Notes under the pieces: generated by a model
What the model was told of the DNA's origin: nothing
The model's input: only the letters and a program-made list of their open reading frames with translations
Database searches by the model: none
Program-made: the position numbers and the translations under genes
Source: Herbaspirillum frisingense GSF30
GTDB lineage: Bacteria; Pseudomonadota; Gammaproteobacteria; Burkholderiales; Burkholderiaceae_D
Direction of reading: 5' to 3'
Assembly: GCF_000300975.2 (NCBI RefSeq)
Contig: NZ_AEEC02000011.1
Coordinates: 80,953-144,952, forward strand
Length of the DNA stretch: 64,000 nt
Shown: in pieces, positions 25,976-36,029 of the stretch
Layout: every line of letters starts with the position of its first letter
How positions within the stretch are numbered: position 1 is the first letter of the stretch

Positions 25976-27724
25976 TTAGAAGGTGACCCATTCATCGGTG
26001 CCGCCAGCCAGCTGGCGGGCGGGCAGCGGTGTGCTCAGGCGCGGTTCACGCGGGGTGCGCGGCACAGTGTGGCTGGCAGTGCGCGCTGCAGTGCTGCCCA
26101 CGCTGCGCGGGGCCGCCAGCGTATCCTTGGCCAGCAACGGCGCTGCCTCTTCCTGCACCTGGGCGGCATCGATACGGAACACACTCACCGCCTGGGCCAG
26201 CTCCTGGGCCTGCTGTTGCAGCGATTGCGAGGCTGCCGCCGCTTCTTCCACCAGCGCAGCATTCTGCTGCGTCACCTGGTCCATCTGGCCCACCGCCTGG
26301 CTGACCTGCTCGATGCCGGAGCGTTGCTCCTCACCGGCGGCACTGATCTCGCTGATCATGTTGCTCACCCGCTGGACGCTCTGGACGATCTCGCGCATGG
26401 TGTCACCGGCCTCGTTGACCAGTACGCTGCCCGATTCGACCTTGGCTACCGAATCACTGATGAGGGCCTTGATCTCCTTGGCCGCTGCGGCCGAACGCTG
26501 CGCCAGGCTGCGCACCTCGGTGGCCACCACGGCAAAGCCGCGCCCCTGCTCGCCGGCCCGCGCCGCTTCCACGGCCGCATTCAACGCCAGGATATTGGTC
26601 TGGAAGGCGATCCCGTCGATCACGCTGATGATGTCGACAATCTTGCGCGAGGAGGCATTGATGTCTTCCATCGTCTCCACCACCCGGTTGACCACGCCAC
26701 CGCCGCTGCTGGCGATATCCGAGGCGGCCTGTGCCATGCGGTTGGCCTCGCGGGCATTGGCCGTGTTCTGCTGCACCGTGGAGGTCAGCTCTTCCATCGA
26801 GGAAGCGGTCTCCTCCAGCGAGCTGGCCTGCTGCTCGGTGCGCGAGGACAGGTCCAGGTTGCCACTGGCGATCTGCGAGGATGCAGTGGCGATCATGTCG
26901 GTCCCCCGGCGCACGCCGGAGACGATGCCCACCAGACTGGCGTTCATCTCCTTGAGGGCGGCCAGCAGTTCGCCGGTTTCATCCCGCGAGCTCACCTGGA
27001 TACGCGCCGTCAGATCGCCACCGGCCACCTGACGTGCCAGGCGCACCGCCGTGGCCAGCGGGCGGGTGATGTTGTTGGACAACCACCAGGCCAGCAGCAT
27101 CGCCAGCACCACCGAAATGACACCGCCACCGATGAGGGTGTTGCCGGTCACCGACTTCAGGCTGGCGGCTTCCTCGGCACGGGCACTCAGCAGGGACGAT
27201 TCGGAACGGTCCATCTCGCCCAGCAGGGTGCGCATGCGATCCATCTCGGTCTTGCCTTTGCCGGCCTGCTCAAAGTTCACCACGGCGGCCATCTGTTCAC
27301 GGCCGTCACGCACCGCGCGCCGCAGTGCGATGGCCGGGTCGATGGCCGACGCCAGCCAGCGCCCTTCGGCCTCACTGATCTGCTGCAGACGCTGCTGCTG
27401 GGCCGCATTGTCGGCGGTCAGCTCACGGGCCTTGGCCAGATACTGCTTGAAACTGGCGTTGCCGAGCTGGTAGGGCTCCAGCGAAGCGTCGTTACCGGTC
27501 AGGGAAAAGCCACGCTGGCCGGTCTCGATGTTGATCAGGCTTTCCATCATGCCTTGTACCTGGTCGCGCACATCGTAGGTATGCACGTTCCATTCATTGG
27601 CCGTCCCCAGGCGGGCGAAGTTGGCGTAGGCCACACTGACCAGGATCACCAGGATGGCGGCCACCATGCCAAAACCGATATACAGGCGCGTGCCGATTTT
27701 CAGGTCAGAGAGTTTCATGTTCAT
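25976..27724 (-). CDS. Methyl-accepting chemotaxis protein with CHASE3-like sensor
   Basis: 582 residues. TM1 is at 10-33, followed by a periplasmic helical domain with the CHASE3-type stretch [13 protein letters not shown]2 (about 190-212), a HAMP domain, and a long signalling coiled coil. The hairpin tip is [32 protein letters not shown]. The protein ends in EWVTF, a CheR/CheB-docking pentapeptide (consensus NWETF), as in high-abundance receptors. The EAL gene follows, suggesting joint control of motility and c-di-GMP. Ligand unknown. Confidence 0.92.
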   Translation of the reverse strand: MNMKLSDLKIGTRLYIGFGMVAAILVILVSVAYANFARLGTANEWNVHTYDVRDQVQGMMESLINIETGQRGFSLTGNDASLEPYQLGNASFKQYLAKARELTADNAAQQQRLQQISEAEGRWLASAIDPAIALRRAVRDGREQMAAVVNFEQAGKGKTEMDRMRTLLGEMDRSESSLLSARAEEAASLKSVTGNTLIGGGVISVVLAMLLAWWLSNNITRPLATAVRLARQVAGGDLTARIQVSSRDETGELLAALKEMNASLVGIVSGVRRGTDMIATASSQIASGNLDLSSRTEQQASSLEETASSMEELTSTVQQNTANAREANRMAQAASDIASSGGGVVNRVVETMEDINASSRKIVDIISVIDGIAFQTNILALNAAVEAARAGEQGRGFAVVATEVRSLAQRSAAAAKEIKALISDSVAKVESGSVLVNEAGDTMREIVQSVQRVSNMISEISAAGEEQRSGIEQVSQAVGQMDQVTQQNAALVEEAAAASQSLQQQAQELAQAVSVFRIDAAQVQEEAAPLLAKDTLAAPRSVGSTAARTASHTVPRTPREPRLSTPLPARQLAGGTDEWVTF

Positions 27725-27967
27725 TTTTCCGTTGAGACAGACAAGGTTCCTGAAGAGACGGCGCCCTGCAGAAGGCCGGCGCCGCTTGCTTTTTTATTTT
27801 TCACGTTCACAATCCTGCAAATGCGTGACATACTGATAAAAATCACCAAAACAAACACGCATCTTTTCGGTGCATTTGCACATAAATTCAAAATGCAACG
27901 GATTTGAACGGATAACCCGGAAAAATATCCCTGTTTCTTCAAATTATTTTTGATTGCCAAAAACACA

Positions 27968-28951
27968 ATGGATCATGTCACCCCTCAACCCGACGACCTG
28001 ACCGATCTCCCCCTGCTACGGCCCGGTGCCGTGGCGCGGCAACTGGGCATGTCAGTGGAGACCCTGCGCGCCTGGGAGCATCGCTACGGCATTACTTCCT
28101 CACAGCACAGCGGCGGTGGTCAGCGCCTCTATTCGCAGGACGACCTGCAACGACTGGGCTGGATCAAGCGGCTGGTCGACGCCGGGCACCGGATCGGCAA
28201 ACTGGCCGCCCTGTCACCACAGGAGCTGGAGTCGCTGACCCAGAGCTTGCCGGGCAGGGAGACACACGCCAGCGACCTGGGCGCAGCAATGCCGGCATCG
28301 AAGCGACTGGCCGTGGTCGGTCCCTGGATTTCCACCAAGGCTGGCAGAGAGGCACTGGTGCGACAGCATTTCAGGATCACCGTCGCCGTCGAGTCGCTGG
28401 ATCAACTGGACCTGCGCGGCGGGGAGAGCGACATGCTGGTGCTGGAGAGCGCGGTGCTGGAGAGCGACCTGGACCTGCGACTGAACGATCTGCGGCACGC
28501 CCTGGCCCAGGTACCGGTACTGATCCTGTACCGTTTCGGCTCGGCGGAGGTGGTGGCGCGCCTGGAACAGGCCGGTCATCGACTGCTGCGCAAACCCATG
28601 GATGGCCTTGACGCCGACTGGCTGGGCAACCATATCCAGCGCATCGAACTGCCGGCCACGGCCACCTCACCCGAGGATGAAGCCAGCGTACCGCCACCGC
28701 GTTTCAGCGAGAGCGACCTGGCCCATATCTCCGAAGCATCCGACCGCATGCAGTGCGAATGCCCGCGCCACCTGGCCGAGCTGTTGACCGCTCTGGCCGG
28801 TTTCGAGCGCTACAGCCGCCAGTGCGAAGATGAATCGGACGAAGAAGCAGCGCTGCACCGGTCGCTCTGCATTGCGGCCGGACGCGCCCGTCTGCCACTG
28901 GAAGAGGCCCTGCAACGCCTGACCCAGGTGAAGGGCATCACCCTGCCGTAG
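27968..28951 (+). CDS. MerR-family regulator with unassigned C-terminal domain
   Basis: 327 residues. An N-terminal MerR winged helix (about 14-85: PGAVARQLGMSVETLRAWEHRYG, then QRLYSQDDLQRLGWIKRLVDAG) is followed by a domain of about 240 residues. The layout recalls CarH/LitR-type MerR proteins that bind B12. The B12-binding motif (DxHxxG) is not visible, so the cofactor is probably absent. It is divergent from one chemoreceptor gene and convergent with another, so a role in motility is plausible. The ATG at 27968 lacks a clear ribosome-binding site. Confidence 0.8.
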   Translation: MDHVTPQPDDLTDLPLLRPGAVARQLGMSVETLRAWEHRYGITSSQHSGGGQRLYSQDDLQRLGWIKRLVDAGHRIGKLAALSPQELESLTQSLPGRETHASDLGAAMPASKRLAVVGPWISTKAGREALVRQHFRITVAVESLDQLDLRGGESDMLVLESAVLESDLDLRLNDLRHALAQVPVLILYRFGSAEVVARLEQAGHRLLRKPMDGLDADWLGNHIQRIELPATATSPEDEASVPPPRFSESDLAHISEASDRMQCECPRHLAELLTALAGFERYSRQCEDESDEEAALHRSLCIAAGRARLPLEEALQRLTQVKGITLP

Positions 28952-28965
28952 GAACTGGCCCCGGC

Positions 28966-28992
28966 AAAAAAAGCGCGCCCGATGGGCGCGCT
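28966..28992 (-). terminator. Intrinsic terminator of the second chemoreceptor gene
   Basis: On the minus strand a 9-bp perfect stem (AGCGCGCCC / GGGCGCGCT, 3-base loop) is followed directly by seven T. It lies 32 bases after the chemoreceptor stop. It lacks a T-run on the plus strand, so it serves the MerR gene poorly. Confidence 0.88.
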
Positions 28993-29024
28993 GTTGGAAC
29001 TGCAAGGAGCCAAGCGCTCGGAAA

Positions 29025-30773
29025 TCAGAACTGCTCCCAATCCCCTTCGGCTGCAGCAACCGCCGCCCCCTTGGCCGGTGCCGGCGTCGCCGGCAAGGCC
29101 TTGGCCACGGCCGGATTGCTCCTGGCCTGCGGTTTGCGCGGCAAGGCCGGCGCACGCGGCGAGATATCCACGCTGCGCGTCGGCGCCACATTGACCGCAC
29201 CAGCGGCTGGACTGCGTGCCACTTCGCCGCTGCTCAGCCGGAAGATGCTGACGGTCTCGCACAGACGACCGGACTGCTCCTGCAGCGATTGCGCGGCCGC
29301 AGCCGCCTGCTCCACCAGGGCCGCGTTCTGCTGGGTCGTTTCATCCATCTGGACGATGGCCTGATTGATCTGTTCGATGCCATCGCTCTGCTCACCGCTG
29401 GCGGCGGTGATTTCGGCCACCACGTCGGTCACCCGCTTGACGCTGGCCACCACCTCGCTCATGGTCGAACCGGCCTGCTCCACAAGGCGACTGCCGCTCT
29501 CAACGCGCTCCACCGATGCGTCGATGAGGCCCTTGATCTCCTTGGCCGCTGCCGCGCTGCGCTGGGCCAGCGTGCGCACTTCCGAAGCCACCACCGCAAA
29601 ACCGCGCCCCTGCTCACCGGCCCGCGCCGCTTCCACTGCCGCATTCAAGGCCAGGATATTGGTCTGGAATGCAATGCCATCGATCACGCTGATGATGTCC
29701 ACGATCTTGCGCGAGGCATCGTTGATCTCGCCCATGGTCTGCACCACTTCGCCCACCACACTGCCGCCCTGGATCGCCACGGCCGACGCGCTCTCCGCCA
29801 GCGTATTGGCCTGGCGCGCATTGTCGGCGTTCTGCCTGACGGTGGAAGTCAGTTCCTCCATGGCCGAGGCCGTCTCCTCCAGTGCGCCGGCCTGCTGCTC
29901 AGTGCGCGAGGACAGATCGAAGTTGCCAGTGGCAATCTCGGCCGAAGCGGTATTGATGGTGTCGCTACCCTGCCGCACTTCGGTGACGATGCGATGCAGG
30001 TTGTCATTCATGGCCTTCAGTGACGCCAGCAGCGCCCCGGTCTCATCGCGGGAGGTGGCATGGATCTGCACCGTCAGGTCGCCGGCCGCCACGGCGGTGG
30101 CCACTTCCACAGCCTGATTGAGCGGCCGCGTGATGGAACGCGTGATCAGCACCGCACACAGCACCGACAGGATGACGGCGGCCACCGACAGCAGCAGCAT
30201 GATGTTGACCGCCATGGCGGAGGCGGCATTGGCACGCTCCACGCTCTTGTCCATGAGCCCGGCCTGGAATACCGTCATGGCCTTGAGCGCAGCGAAATAC
30301 TTGTCCTGCACCGGAATGGTCTGATCGAACAGCTGGGTGGTAGCCTCATCCCTCTTCTGTTGCAGGATCAGCTCGACGACCTTCTTGCGCTCGCGCGTGT
30401 AATCGTCGCGCGACTGCTTGAGCGCATCCATCAATTCGCGCCCACGCGGCGTGTTGATCAGCTTGTCCATCTGCGCCATGTGCTGGCCGACTTCAGCCGT
30501 ATTGGTGTCGACGCGGTCGAGGTATTTCCTGGCCTCCTCCGGGTTGCGCGCCAGGATGGCATTGCGCAGGCTGCGTGCGGCGGTATTGATCTTGTCGCTC
30601 ATCTGGGCGCCGATGGCGACCTTGACGTAGCGGTCGTTGACGATCTCCGCCGTGGCGGCACTCACCGTCCACAGGTTCTTGATGCCCACCCCGGCGATGA
30701 CACACATCACCACGATCAGCGCCGCAAAGCAGGCGCCGAGCCGAACGCTGATCCTGATATCCGTGATTTTCAT
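29025..30773 (-). CDS. Methyl-accepting chemotaxis protein with four-helix-bundle sensor
   Basis: 582 residues, inner membrane. TM1 (about 10-32), a periplasmic four-helix bundle of the 4HB_MCP type ([15 protein letters not shown], then [13 protein letters not shown]), TM2 (about 190-212), HAMP, and a signalling domain with the tip [33 protein letters not shown] Pro/Ala-rich linker leads to the C-terminal DWEQF, again a CheR-docking pentapeptide. GGGGGAG before ATG 30773 decides the start. The cytoplasmic half is very similar to the receptor at 25976-27724, pointing to a duplication with a changed sensor. Confidence 0.92.
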   Translation of the reverse strand: MKITDIRISVRLGACFAALIVVMCVIAGVGIKNLWTVSAATAEIVNDRYVKVAIGAQMSDKINTAARSLRNAILARNPEEARKYLDRVDTNTAEVGQHMAQMDKLINTPRGRELMDALKQSRDDYTRERKKVVELILQQKRDEATTQLFDQTIPVQDKYFAALKAMTVFQAGLMDKSVERANAASAMAVNIMLLLSVAAVILSVLCAVLITRSITRPLNQAVEVATAVAAGDLTVQIHATSRDETGALLASLKAMNDNLHRIVTEVRQGSDTINTASAEIATGNFDLSSRTEQQAGALEETASAMEELTSTVRQNADNARQANTLAESASAVAIQGGSVVGEVVQTMGEINDASRKIVDIISVIDGIAFQTNILALNAAVEAARAGEQGRGFAVVASEVRTLAQRSAAAAKEIKGLIDASVERVESGSRLVEQAGSTMSEVVASVKRVTDVVAEITAASGEQSDGIEQINQAIVQMDETTQQNAALVEQAAAAAQSLQEQSGRLCETVSIFRLSSGEVARSPAAGAVNVAPTRSVDISPRAPALPRKPQARSNPAVAKALPATPAPAKGAAVAAAEGDWEQF

Positions 30774-30932
30774 GTTGACTCCCCCTTGTATGAATACTTC
30801 AGCTCCCAAACCACCCTGAATCCGCTTATCCGGGCTCCCTCTCGGATCCGGAATTTCCCAACTATAAACGATTTATTTAATAAATTCGATAAATACAGCA
30901 AGAGCGTTGGTTTTTGATCTCGCGCGACTCTC

Positions 30933-30952
30933 ATGTCATGAAAAGATGACAT
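30933..30952. promoter_or_regulatory. Inverted repeat upstream of the second chemoreceptor gene
   Basis: Perfect ATGTCAT-N6-ATGACAT, 160 bases before the chemoreceptor start. The surrounding gap 30774-31210 is AT-rich with no gene. The repeat could be an operator for either divergent gene. Confidence 0.4.
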
Positions 30953-31210
30953 CGATGCTGCGAGGAACGACGATCTTTTCTCGCCAAAACCCGCCACAAC
31001 AAGCCGCAAACCCGCTATCTAAGCGATAAGCATTCGCGCCAACAAAACAACAAAGCATTTAATGCACATCAAATGCGCCCGTCTTTCCCGCGCACAAAGC
31101 ATTGCAACAAAGGAAATAAAAGCACGGATGCGCTAAAATACAATTGGTTAATTTGATTAATTTGATTTCAAGTTGACATGATTGACCCGTTGTCACCGCG
31201 GAGAAACGCC

Positions 31211-32791
31211 ATGCCCCTCAAACGTCTCAACAACAAGGTCAGGATCACGTCCATCGTGCTGGCCATCCTGGGCAGTGCCATGTTCGGCTATGCCTTGCTC
31301 AACGGCAGCCTGGCCGGACGCCAGGCGGCGCTCAAGTCGGGGCAGACGGCCACCATGAATATCGCCACCGGTCTTGCCACCCAGGTCAATCTCAGTGTTC
31401 GCGCCGCCGACCTGCTGCTGCAGGAAATCGCCGCACTGGACAACAACAATCCGCTGGATCGGCGTGACATGCGCAAGCTGGTGGAGGAATTGCTCAATCG
31501 ACAGAGCCGGCTCTTTCCCGAGATGGACACCCTGCTGGTCATCGACGAGCAGGGCCGCATCCTGCAACGCTGGCCGGCTGGCGACAATATGTCCGCCACA
31601 GCCCTCTCAGCCAGTCCCGACGGGCCGGCATCGATCTCGGAAGGCGGATTGAAGATCGGCGCGCCGATGATCAGCCGCGTCACCGGTCACTGGGTGATCC
31701 CGCTGGCCCGCACGCGCATGCGTCAGGGCAAGCCTGCCGGAGAATTCCGGCTGGGCGTCAGTCTGGAGCATTTCCAGCGTCTCTTCGACGAGGTGAATAT
31801 CGGGGCGCAAGGCTCGCTGCTGCTGGGTAGCCGCGACGGCGTGATGCTGCTGCGCCGTCCCTATGGCGAACAGTTCCTCGGCAAGAACATGGTCGAGCTG
31901 CCGCTCTACCGGGATCACGTACGCCAACGCTCCTCCGGCTGGGCCGACATCAATTCGATGCAGGACGGCATACGACGGCTGCACTATGTCACGGGGGTGC
32001 CGGACTATCCGCTCTTCGTCAGCGCCGCCCTGGCCCACGACGAGATGCTGGCCGACTGGCACGCCGCCCAGGCTTCACAACTGCTGGTGATCGTCGCCGC
32101 TGCCCTGATCATCGGTCTGCTGACCGCCTACCTGCTGCGCGTGGTCCGCATGCGCGATCGCGCCGAGGACGAAATCGAAAAGAAGAACCTGTCCCTCAAG
32201 CTGCTCACCGAAAACCTGCGCGCCCAGGCCATGCTGGATGGCATGACCGGCATTCCCAACCGGCGCTACCTGGATGAACAGCTGCAACTGGTGATGCGCA
32301 ATGCCAGCCGCAGCAAGAGCGCGCTGTCACTGGTGATGCTGGATGTGGATTACTTCAAGAAGTACAACGACCTCTATGGCCACATCCAGGGCGACTACTG
32401 CCTGCAGGACATCGCACGCACACTGCAGACTGCGCAGCGCCGGCAAGGCGACCTGGCGGCCCGTTATGGGGGAGAGGAATTTGCCATCCTGCTGCCCGAT
32501 ACCGACCTTGCCGGAGCGCACCGGATTGCGCAGAAGGTGGTGGACGCTGTCAGGGCGCTGGCGATCCCGCATGAAGGCAACGCCCATGGCGTGGTCACCA
32601 TCAGTGCGGGTGTGTACACCTGCGTGCCGCGTCCGGAGACCCGCATCGAGGACATCTTCGCCGGCGCCGACCGCGCGCTGTATCGGGCCAAGGACGACGG
32701 ACGCGACCGCGTTGCGGATTACCAGCCGCCTCACACGGTGGTCAGTGGCAAGGACAGGCAGGACGAGCGGTCCGGGGATGCCTCGGCCTGA
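31211..32791 (+). CDS. Membrane-bound diguanylate cyclase with Cache-type sensor
   Basis: 526 residues. TM1 (about 12-32), a periplasmic sensor of Cache type (about 40-280: LATQVNLSVRAADLLLQEIA, LLVIDEQGRILQRWP), TM2 (about 290-312), a short coil, and a GGDEF domain (about 345-505). The active site GGEEF is intact (about residue 420). RQGD five residues before it is the RxxD product-inhibition site, so it should make c-di-GMP with feedback control. The GGAGA before ATG 31211 fixes the start. With the EAL protein and two receptors nearby it belongs to a motility and c-di-GMP cluster. Confidence 0.92.
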   Translation: MPLKRLNNKVRITSIVLAILGSAMFGYALLNGSLAGRQAALKSGQTATMNIATGLATQVNLSVRAADLLLQEIAALDNNNPLDRRDMRKLVEELLNRQSRLFPEMDTLLVIDEQGRILQRWPAGDNMSATALSASPDGPASISEGGLKIGAPMISRVTGHWVIPLARTRMRQGKPAGEFRLGVSLEHFQRLFDEVNIGAQGSLLLGSRDGVMLLRRPYGEQFLGKNMVELPLYRDHVRQRSSGWADINSMQDGIRRLHYVTGVPDYPLFVSAALAHDEMLADWHAAQASQLLVIVAAALIIGLLTAYLLRVVRMRDRAEDEIEKKNLSLKLLTENLRAQAMLDGMTGIPNRRYLDEQLQLVMRNASRSKSALSLVMLDVDYFKKYNDLYGHIQGDYCLQDIARTLQTAQRRQGDLAARYGGEEFAILLPDTDLAGAHRIAQKVVDAVRALAIPHEGNAHGVVTISAGVYTCVPRPETRIEDIFAGADRALYRAKDDGRDRVADYQPPHTVVSGKDRQDERSGDASA

Positions 32792-32845
32792 CGCCTGACG
32801 TCGATGGCAAGGCGACCGGCACAGGCATCAGCAAAGGCCGCGGTC

Positions 32846-33985
32846 TCAGCCGATCCGGGCCGGACTCAAGGCGTCGGCCTGCACGCCGAAGCGGGCGATA
32901 TGCTCCGGTATCGACTGGCCGCGCACCAGTGCCGCATAGGCCTCGCCAGCCGCAGGGGCGGACTGGATGCCATAGCCGCCCTGCCCGGCCGCCCAGAAGA
33001 AGCCCGGCAGTTGTGCATCGTAGCCACCGACGAAGCTGCCATCAGCCACAAAGGAACGCAGACCGGCCCAGACATGCGCAGGCCGGCGGATTTCCAGGGT
33101 GGTGCCGTTCTGGATATGGTCGATGGCAATGGCGATATCCAGTTCTTCGGCCTGCACGTCCTGCGGTGGCACCGGATCGGCATTGGCCGGGGACCCCAGC
33201 AGCAGGCCGGCGTCGGGCTTGATGTAGAACGCGTGGTCCACCGGCATGAACATCGGCCAGTGGGCGCTGTCAGGTGGCGCCGCAAAAGTAAAGGCAGAAC
33301 GACGGCAGGGTTGCAGACCGATGCCGGCGGCTCCGGCCAGGCTGCCGATCTGGTCGGCCCAGGCACCGGCGGCATTGATGACCACCCCGGCGCGCAACGG
33401 CCCCTGGGAGGTGCCGACCTGCCACTCCTGTGCAGTCTCGTCGCGCACAATGGCCTGCACCTCGGCATGGCACAGCAGCCTGGCGCCGGCCGCGCGCGCA
33501 CCACGCAGGAAACCCTGGTGCAGGGCATGCACGTCGATGTCGCTCGCGTCTTCCTCATAGACCGCGCCGATCAGGTCTTCCCCGCGCAGCACTGGCACCA
33601 TCGCCAGGGTCTGCTCGCGATCCAGACGCTGTACCTTGTCCGATACCGAGCGCACCAGCGCTTCGTGCTCATCCAGCTCGGCCTGCAGGGCCGCACCGGC
33701 ATAGAACAGCGCACCACGCGGCGTGAGCAAGGGATGTTCGGCAAAGCCCTCGGGCGGATGGTCGAAGAAAGCGCGACTTGCGCAGGTCAGCGCCCGCACC
33801 TGCGGCGGGCCGTAGCTTTCCATGTAGAGCGCGGCCGAGCGGCCGGTGCTGTGATAGCCCGGCTGCGACTCGCGCTCCAGCAGCAGCACGCTGCCATGCG
33901 GCGCCAGCCAGTAGGCGATGGAAGCGCCGGCAATGCCGGCACCGATGACGAGGTAGTCCACCCGCTCTGCTGCGCTCATGCTCAT
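32846..33985 (-). CDS. FAD-dependent oxidoreductase (DAO family)
   Basis: 379 residues of the D-amino-acid oxidase/glycine oxidase family. The N-terminal FAD-binding motif is YLVIGAGIAGASIAYWLA, the acidic end of the second strand is LLLERE, the FAD-contacting stretch is GYHSTGRSAA, and VINAAGAWADQIG and WAAGQGGYGIQSAPA follow. Soluble, without signal peptide. It likely oxidises an amino acid or amine to an imine. It lies 15 bases downstream of ridA, whose product hydrolyses imines, which fits. M3 at 33979 has a better-spaced ribosome-binding site than M1. Confidence 0.87.
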   Translation of the reverse strand: MSMSAAERVDYLVIGAGIAGASIAYWLAPHGSVLLLERESQPGYHSTGRSAALYMESYGPPQVRALTCASRAFFDHPPEGFAEHPLLTPRGALFYAGAALQAELDEHEALVRSVSDKVQRLDREQTLAMVPVLRGEDLIGAVYEEDASDIDVHALHQGFLRGARAAGARLLCHAEVQAIVRDETAQEWQVGTSQGPLRAGVVINAAGAWADQIGSLAGAAGIGLQPCRRSAFTFAAPPDSAHWPMFMPVDHAFYIKPDAGLLLGSPANADPVPPQDVQAEELDIAIAIDHIQNGTTLEIRRPAHVWAGLRSFVADGSFVGGYDAQLPGFFWAAGQGGYGIQSAPAAGEAYAALVRGQSIPEHIARFGVQADALSPARIG

Positions 33986-34000
33986 GCTCCCGGTGATTGA

Positions 34001-34351
34001 TCAGAGCGCGGCCACGACGGCCACTTCCACATCCAGCCCCGGCAGCATCAGCAGCGCCTGCACGCAGGCCCGCGTGGGCGCATGGCCGGCCGGCACCCAG
34101 GCTTCCCACACCGCATTGAAGGCGGCGAAATGATCCGGGCTGGACAGCCACACATTGGCCGAGACGATCTGCTCACGGCCGATGCCCTGCGCCTGCAACT
34201 GCGCATCGATCTTGGCCAGCACTTCGCTAGCCTGCTGCGGGATGGGTGCGCCGGCGTTGTCCGGCACCTGGCCGGAGACGAAGGCGAAGCCGTTGGCGAT
34301 GACCAGCTGGCTCATGCGGGCATTGGTGTTGAAGCGTTGGATAGGGTTCAT
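34001..34351 (-). CDS. RidA-family enamine/imine deaminase
   Basis: A 116-residue Rid/YjgF protein. Core segments FVSGQVPDNAG, the acid-binding Arg in PTRACVQALL and the late Glu in GLDVEVAVVA are present. It should hydrolyse reactive imines made by the neighbouring FAD oxidoreductase, or protect PLP enzymes from 2-aminoacrylate. It sits between the amidase and oxidoreductase genes in one direction. The repeat pair at 34405-34465 separates it from the amidase gene. Confidence 0.88.
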   Translation of the reverse strand: MNPIQRFNTNARMSQLVIANGFAFVSGQVPDNAGAPIPQQASEVLAKIDAQLQAQGIGREQIVSANVWLSSPDHFAAFNAVWEAWVPAGHAPTRACVQALLMLPGLDVEVAVVAAL

Positions 34352-34404
34352 GTTTGCGCTAATCGTATAAAAAATAAGTATTCACCAAGATCAGAAAGAC
34401 GCTC

Positions 34405-34465
34405 ACCGTTCGTGCTGGGTAGCGCCTTCGATACGGCCCTGACGGGCCTACTTAGTCCGAACGGT
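34405..34465. repeat. Covarying intergenic repeat, locus A (one complete unit and one partial unit)
   Basis: A complete inverted unit (34425-34465) has inner stem GGCCC-GTCA-GGGCC, read in the unit orientation. A partial unit (34405-34422) keeps only the ACCGTTCG...GTAG end and has lost its stem. The two ends are inverted to each other, making a long cruciform. Located between the amidase stop and ridA. Related copies are at 46.4, 51.5 and 63.9 kb. Confidence 0.8.
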
Positions 34466-34489
34466 TTCAGATTGATTGGTCACTGCAGC

Positions 34490-36010
34490 TCAGACGGCAG
34501 GGCCACCCGCCGCACCGGCTGCCTGCCCCTCGAAGATAGGCGGATGCGTGACGATGGACTTCAGCGGCGCCTGCACCGTCTTCAGTTGGGCGATATCGGG
34601 ACGTGGCCGGCGCAGCGCGACGTCGCCGTCGAAGGCCTGCTCCAGCGCCGCCGCACAGCCCAGAAGGCGCGCATCGCCCCGGAACGGACCGGTGACTTGC
34701 AAGCCGAAGGGCATGCCGCGATGGTCGCGTCCGCACGGCAGCGAGATCGAGGGATTGGTCGCCAGCGTGACCACGTAGGTCAGGGCCAGCCAGCGGTAAT
34801 AGTTTTCCAGGGCGACGCCATTGACCTCCTTCAGGTACAGCTCGCTCCAGGGGAAAGGCGAGACCGGCGTGGTCGGCGAGACGATCAGGTCGTAGCGCTC
34901 GTAGAGCTGCTGGAAGCGCCGGAAGATACGGGTCTGCTCGCCCTGCGCCCAGGCGCAATCGGACAGGCTCATGGCCGCGCCCATCTCGTAGTTGGCGCGG
35001 GTGTTGGGCCCCAGCGAGGACGGGTCGCGCCGGTAGGCGGCCTCGAAGCCGGCCACGAAGGCCTCGGCCCGGATCACGTCGAAGGCGCGGTGCGCTTCGC
35101 CCATGTCCACCTGCACCGGCTCGCACACCTTCACCAGACCGGCGATGGCGGCGATCTTGTCGCGGAATACCTGGCGGATGCCGTCATCGACCTCGCACAC
35201 GCCAAAGTCCTCGGTATAGCCGATCCGCAATTGCGCCAGGTCGATCTCCGGCAAGGCCGCAAACTCGCTGTCGCTGACCGCATAGCCCAGCGGATCGCTG
35301 GCATGCAGACCGATGGTGGCGCGCAGTTGCAGCACCGTATCGGCAACATCACGGCCCATGGGACCGACCACCGAGATCGGCGTCCATCCCAGGATCTTGC
35401 GCTCGCTCGGCACCAGTCCCGGCGAAGGACGGAAGCCCACCACGCCACACTTGGCCGCAGGGATGCGCAGCGAGCCGCCGGTATCCGAACCCGAACACAG
35501 CGGCAGCAGATCGGTCGCCAGCGCCGCCGCCGAACCGCCTGAGGAACCACCGGCATTCAACAGCGGATTGAACGGGTTGCCGGTGGCGCCCCACACCGTA
35601 TTGCGACTGTTGGCACCGGCCCCCATCTCCGGCACGTTGGTCTTGCCGGCGACGATCGCCCCGGCTGCACGCAGGCGTGCCACCAGTGCGTTATCGCGCT
35701 CCGGCACATTGCCGCGATAGAGTGGCGAGCCGTAGGTGGTCAACAGGCCTGCGGTTTCTTCCAGGTCCTTGATGCCGATCGGCAGACCGTGCAGCAGGCC
35801 CAGCGGCAGGCCGTCCATGACGGCCTGCTCGGCGGCGCGTGCTTCGACCCGGGCGCGCTCGAAGCAGGTGGCGGTGACGGCATTGATGTGCGGATTGATG
35901 GTCTCGATGCGGGCGATGCAGGCTTCCAGCAATTCGACTGGGGACAATTGCCGGCTGCCGATCAGCCGGCGCAGTTCGACCGCGCTTTTTTCGACGATGT
36001 TCTCTTGCAT
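34490..36010 (-). CDS. Amidase-signature family amidase
   Basis: 506 residues. The Ser-cisSer-Lys triad is intact: Lys in LPIGIKDLEE (about 80), cis-Ser in NAGGSSGGSAA (about 155) and nucleophile Ser in SDTGGSLRIPA (about 180). It hydrolyses an amide, substrate unknown. It lies 19 bases downstream of an ACS-type MFS gene and upstream of ridA and a DAO-type oxidase, suggesting uptake of an amide, hydrolysis, then oxidation of the amine or amino acid. AGGGA precedes the ATG. It is distinct from the iac amidase at 59.8 kb. Confidence 0.9.
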   Translation of the reverse strand: MQENIVEKSAVELRRLIGSRQLSPVELLEACIARIETINPHINAVTATCFERARVEARAAEQAVMDGLPLGLLHGLPIGIKDLEETAGLLTTYGSPLYRGNVPERDNALVARLRAAGAIVAGKTNVPEMGAGANSRNTVWGATGNPFNPLLNAGGSSGGSAAALATDLLPLCSGSDTGGSLRIPAAKCGVVGFRPSPGLVPSERKILGWTPISVVGPMGRDVADTVLQLRATIGLHASDPLGYAVSDSEFAALPEIDLAQLRIGYTEDFGVCEVDDGIRQVFRDKIAAIAGLVKVCEPVQVDMGEAHRAFDVIRAEAFVAGFEAAYRRDPSSLGPNTRANYEMGAAMSLSDCAWAQGEQTRIFRRFQQLYERYDLIVSPTTPVSPFPWSELYLKEVNGVALENYYRWLALTYVVTLATNPSISLPCGRDHRGMPFGLQVTGPFRGDARLLGCAAALEQAFDGDVALRRPRPDIAQLKTVQAPLKSIVTHPPIFEGQAAGAAGGPAV

Positions 36011-36029
36011 GCTTTTCCCTTGGTTTGGT

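Noticed and set aside
26069..27907. 612-residue plus-strand open frame
   Set aside because: Antisense shadow of the chemoreceptor gene, which has full family signatures.
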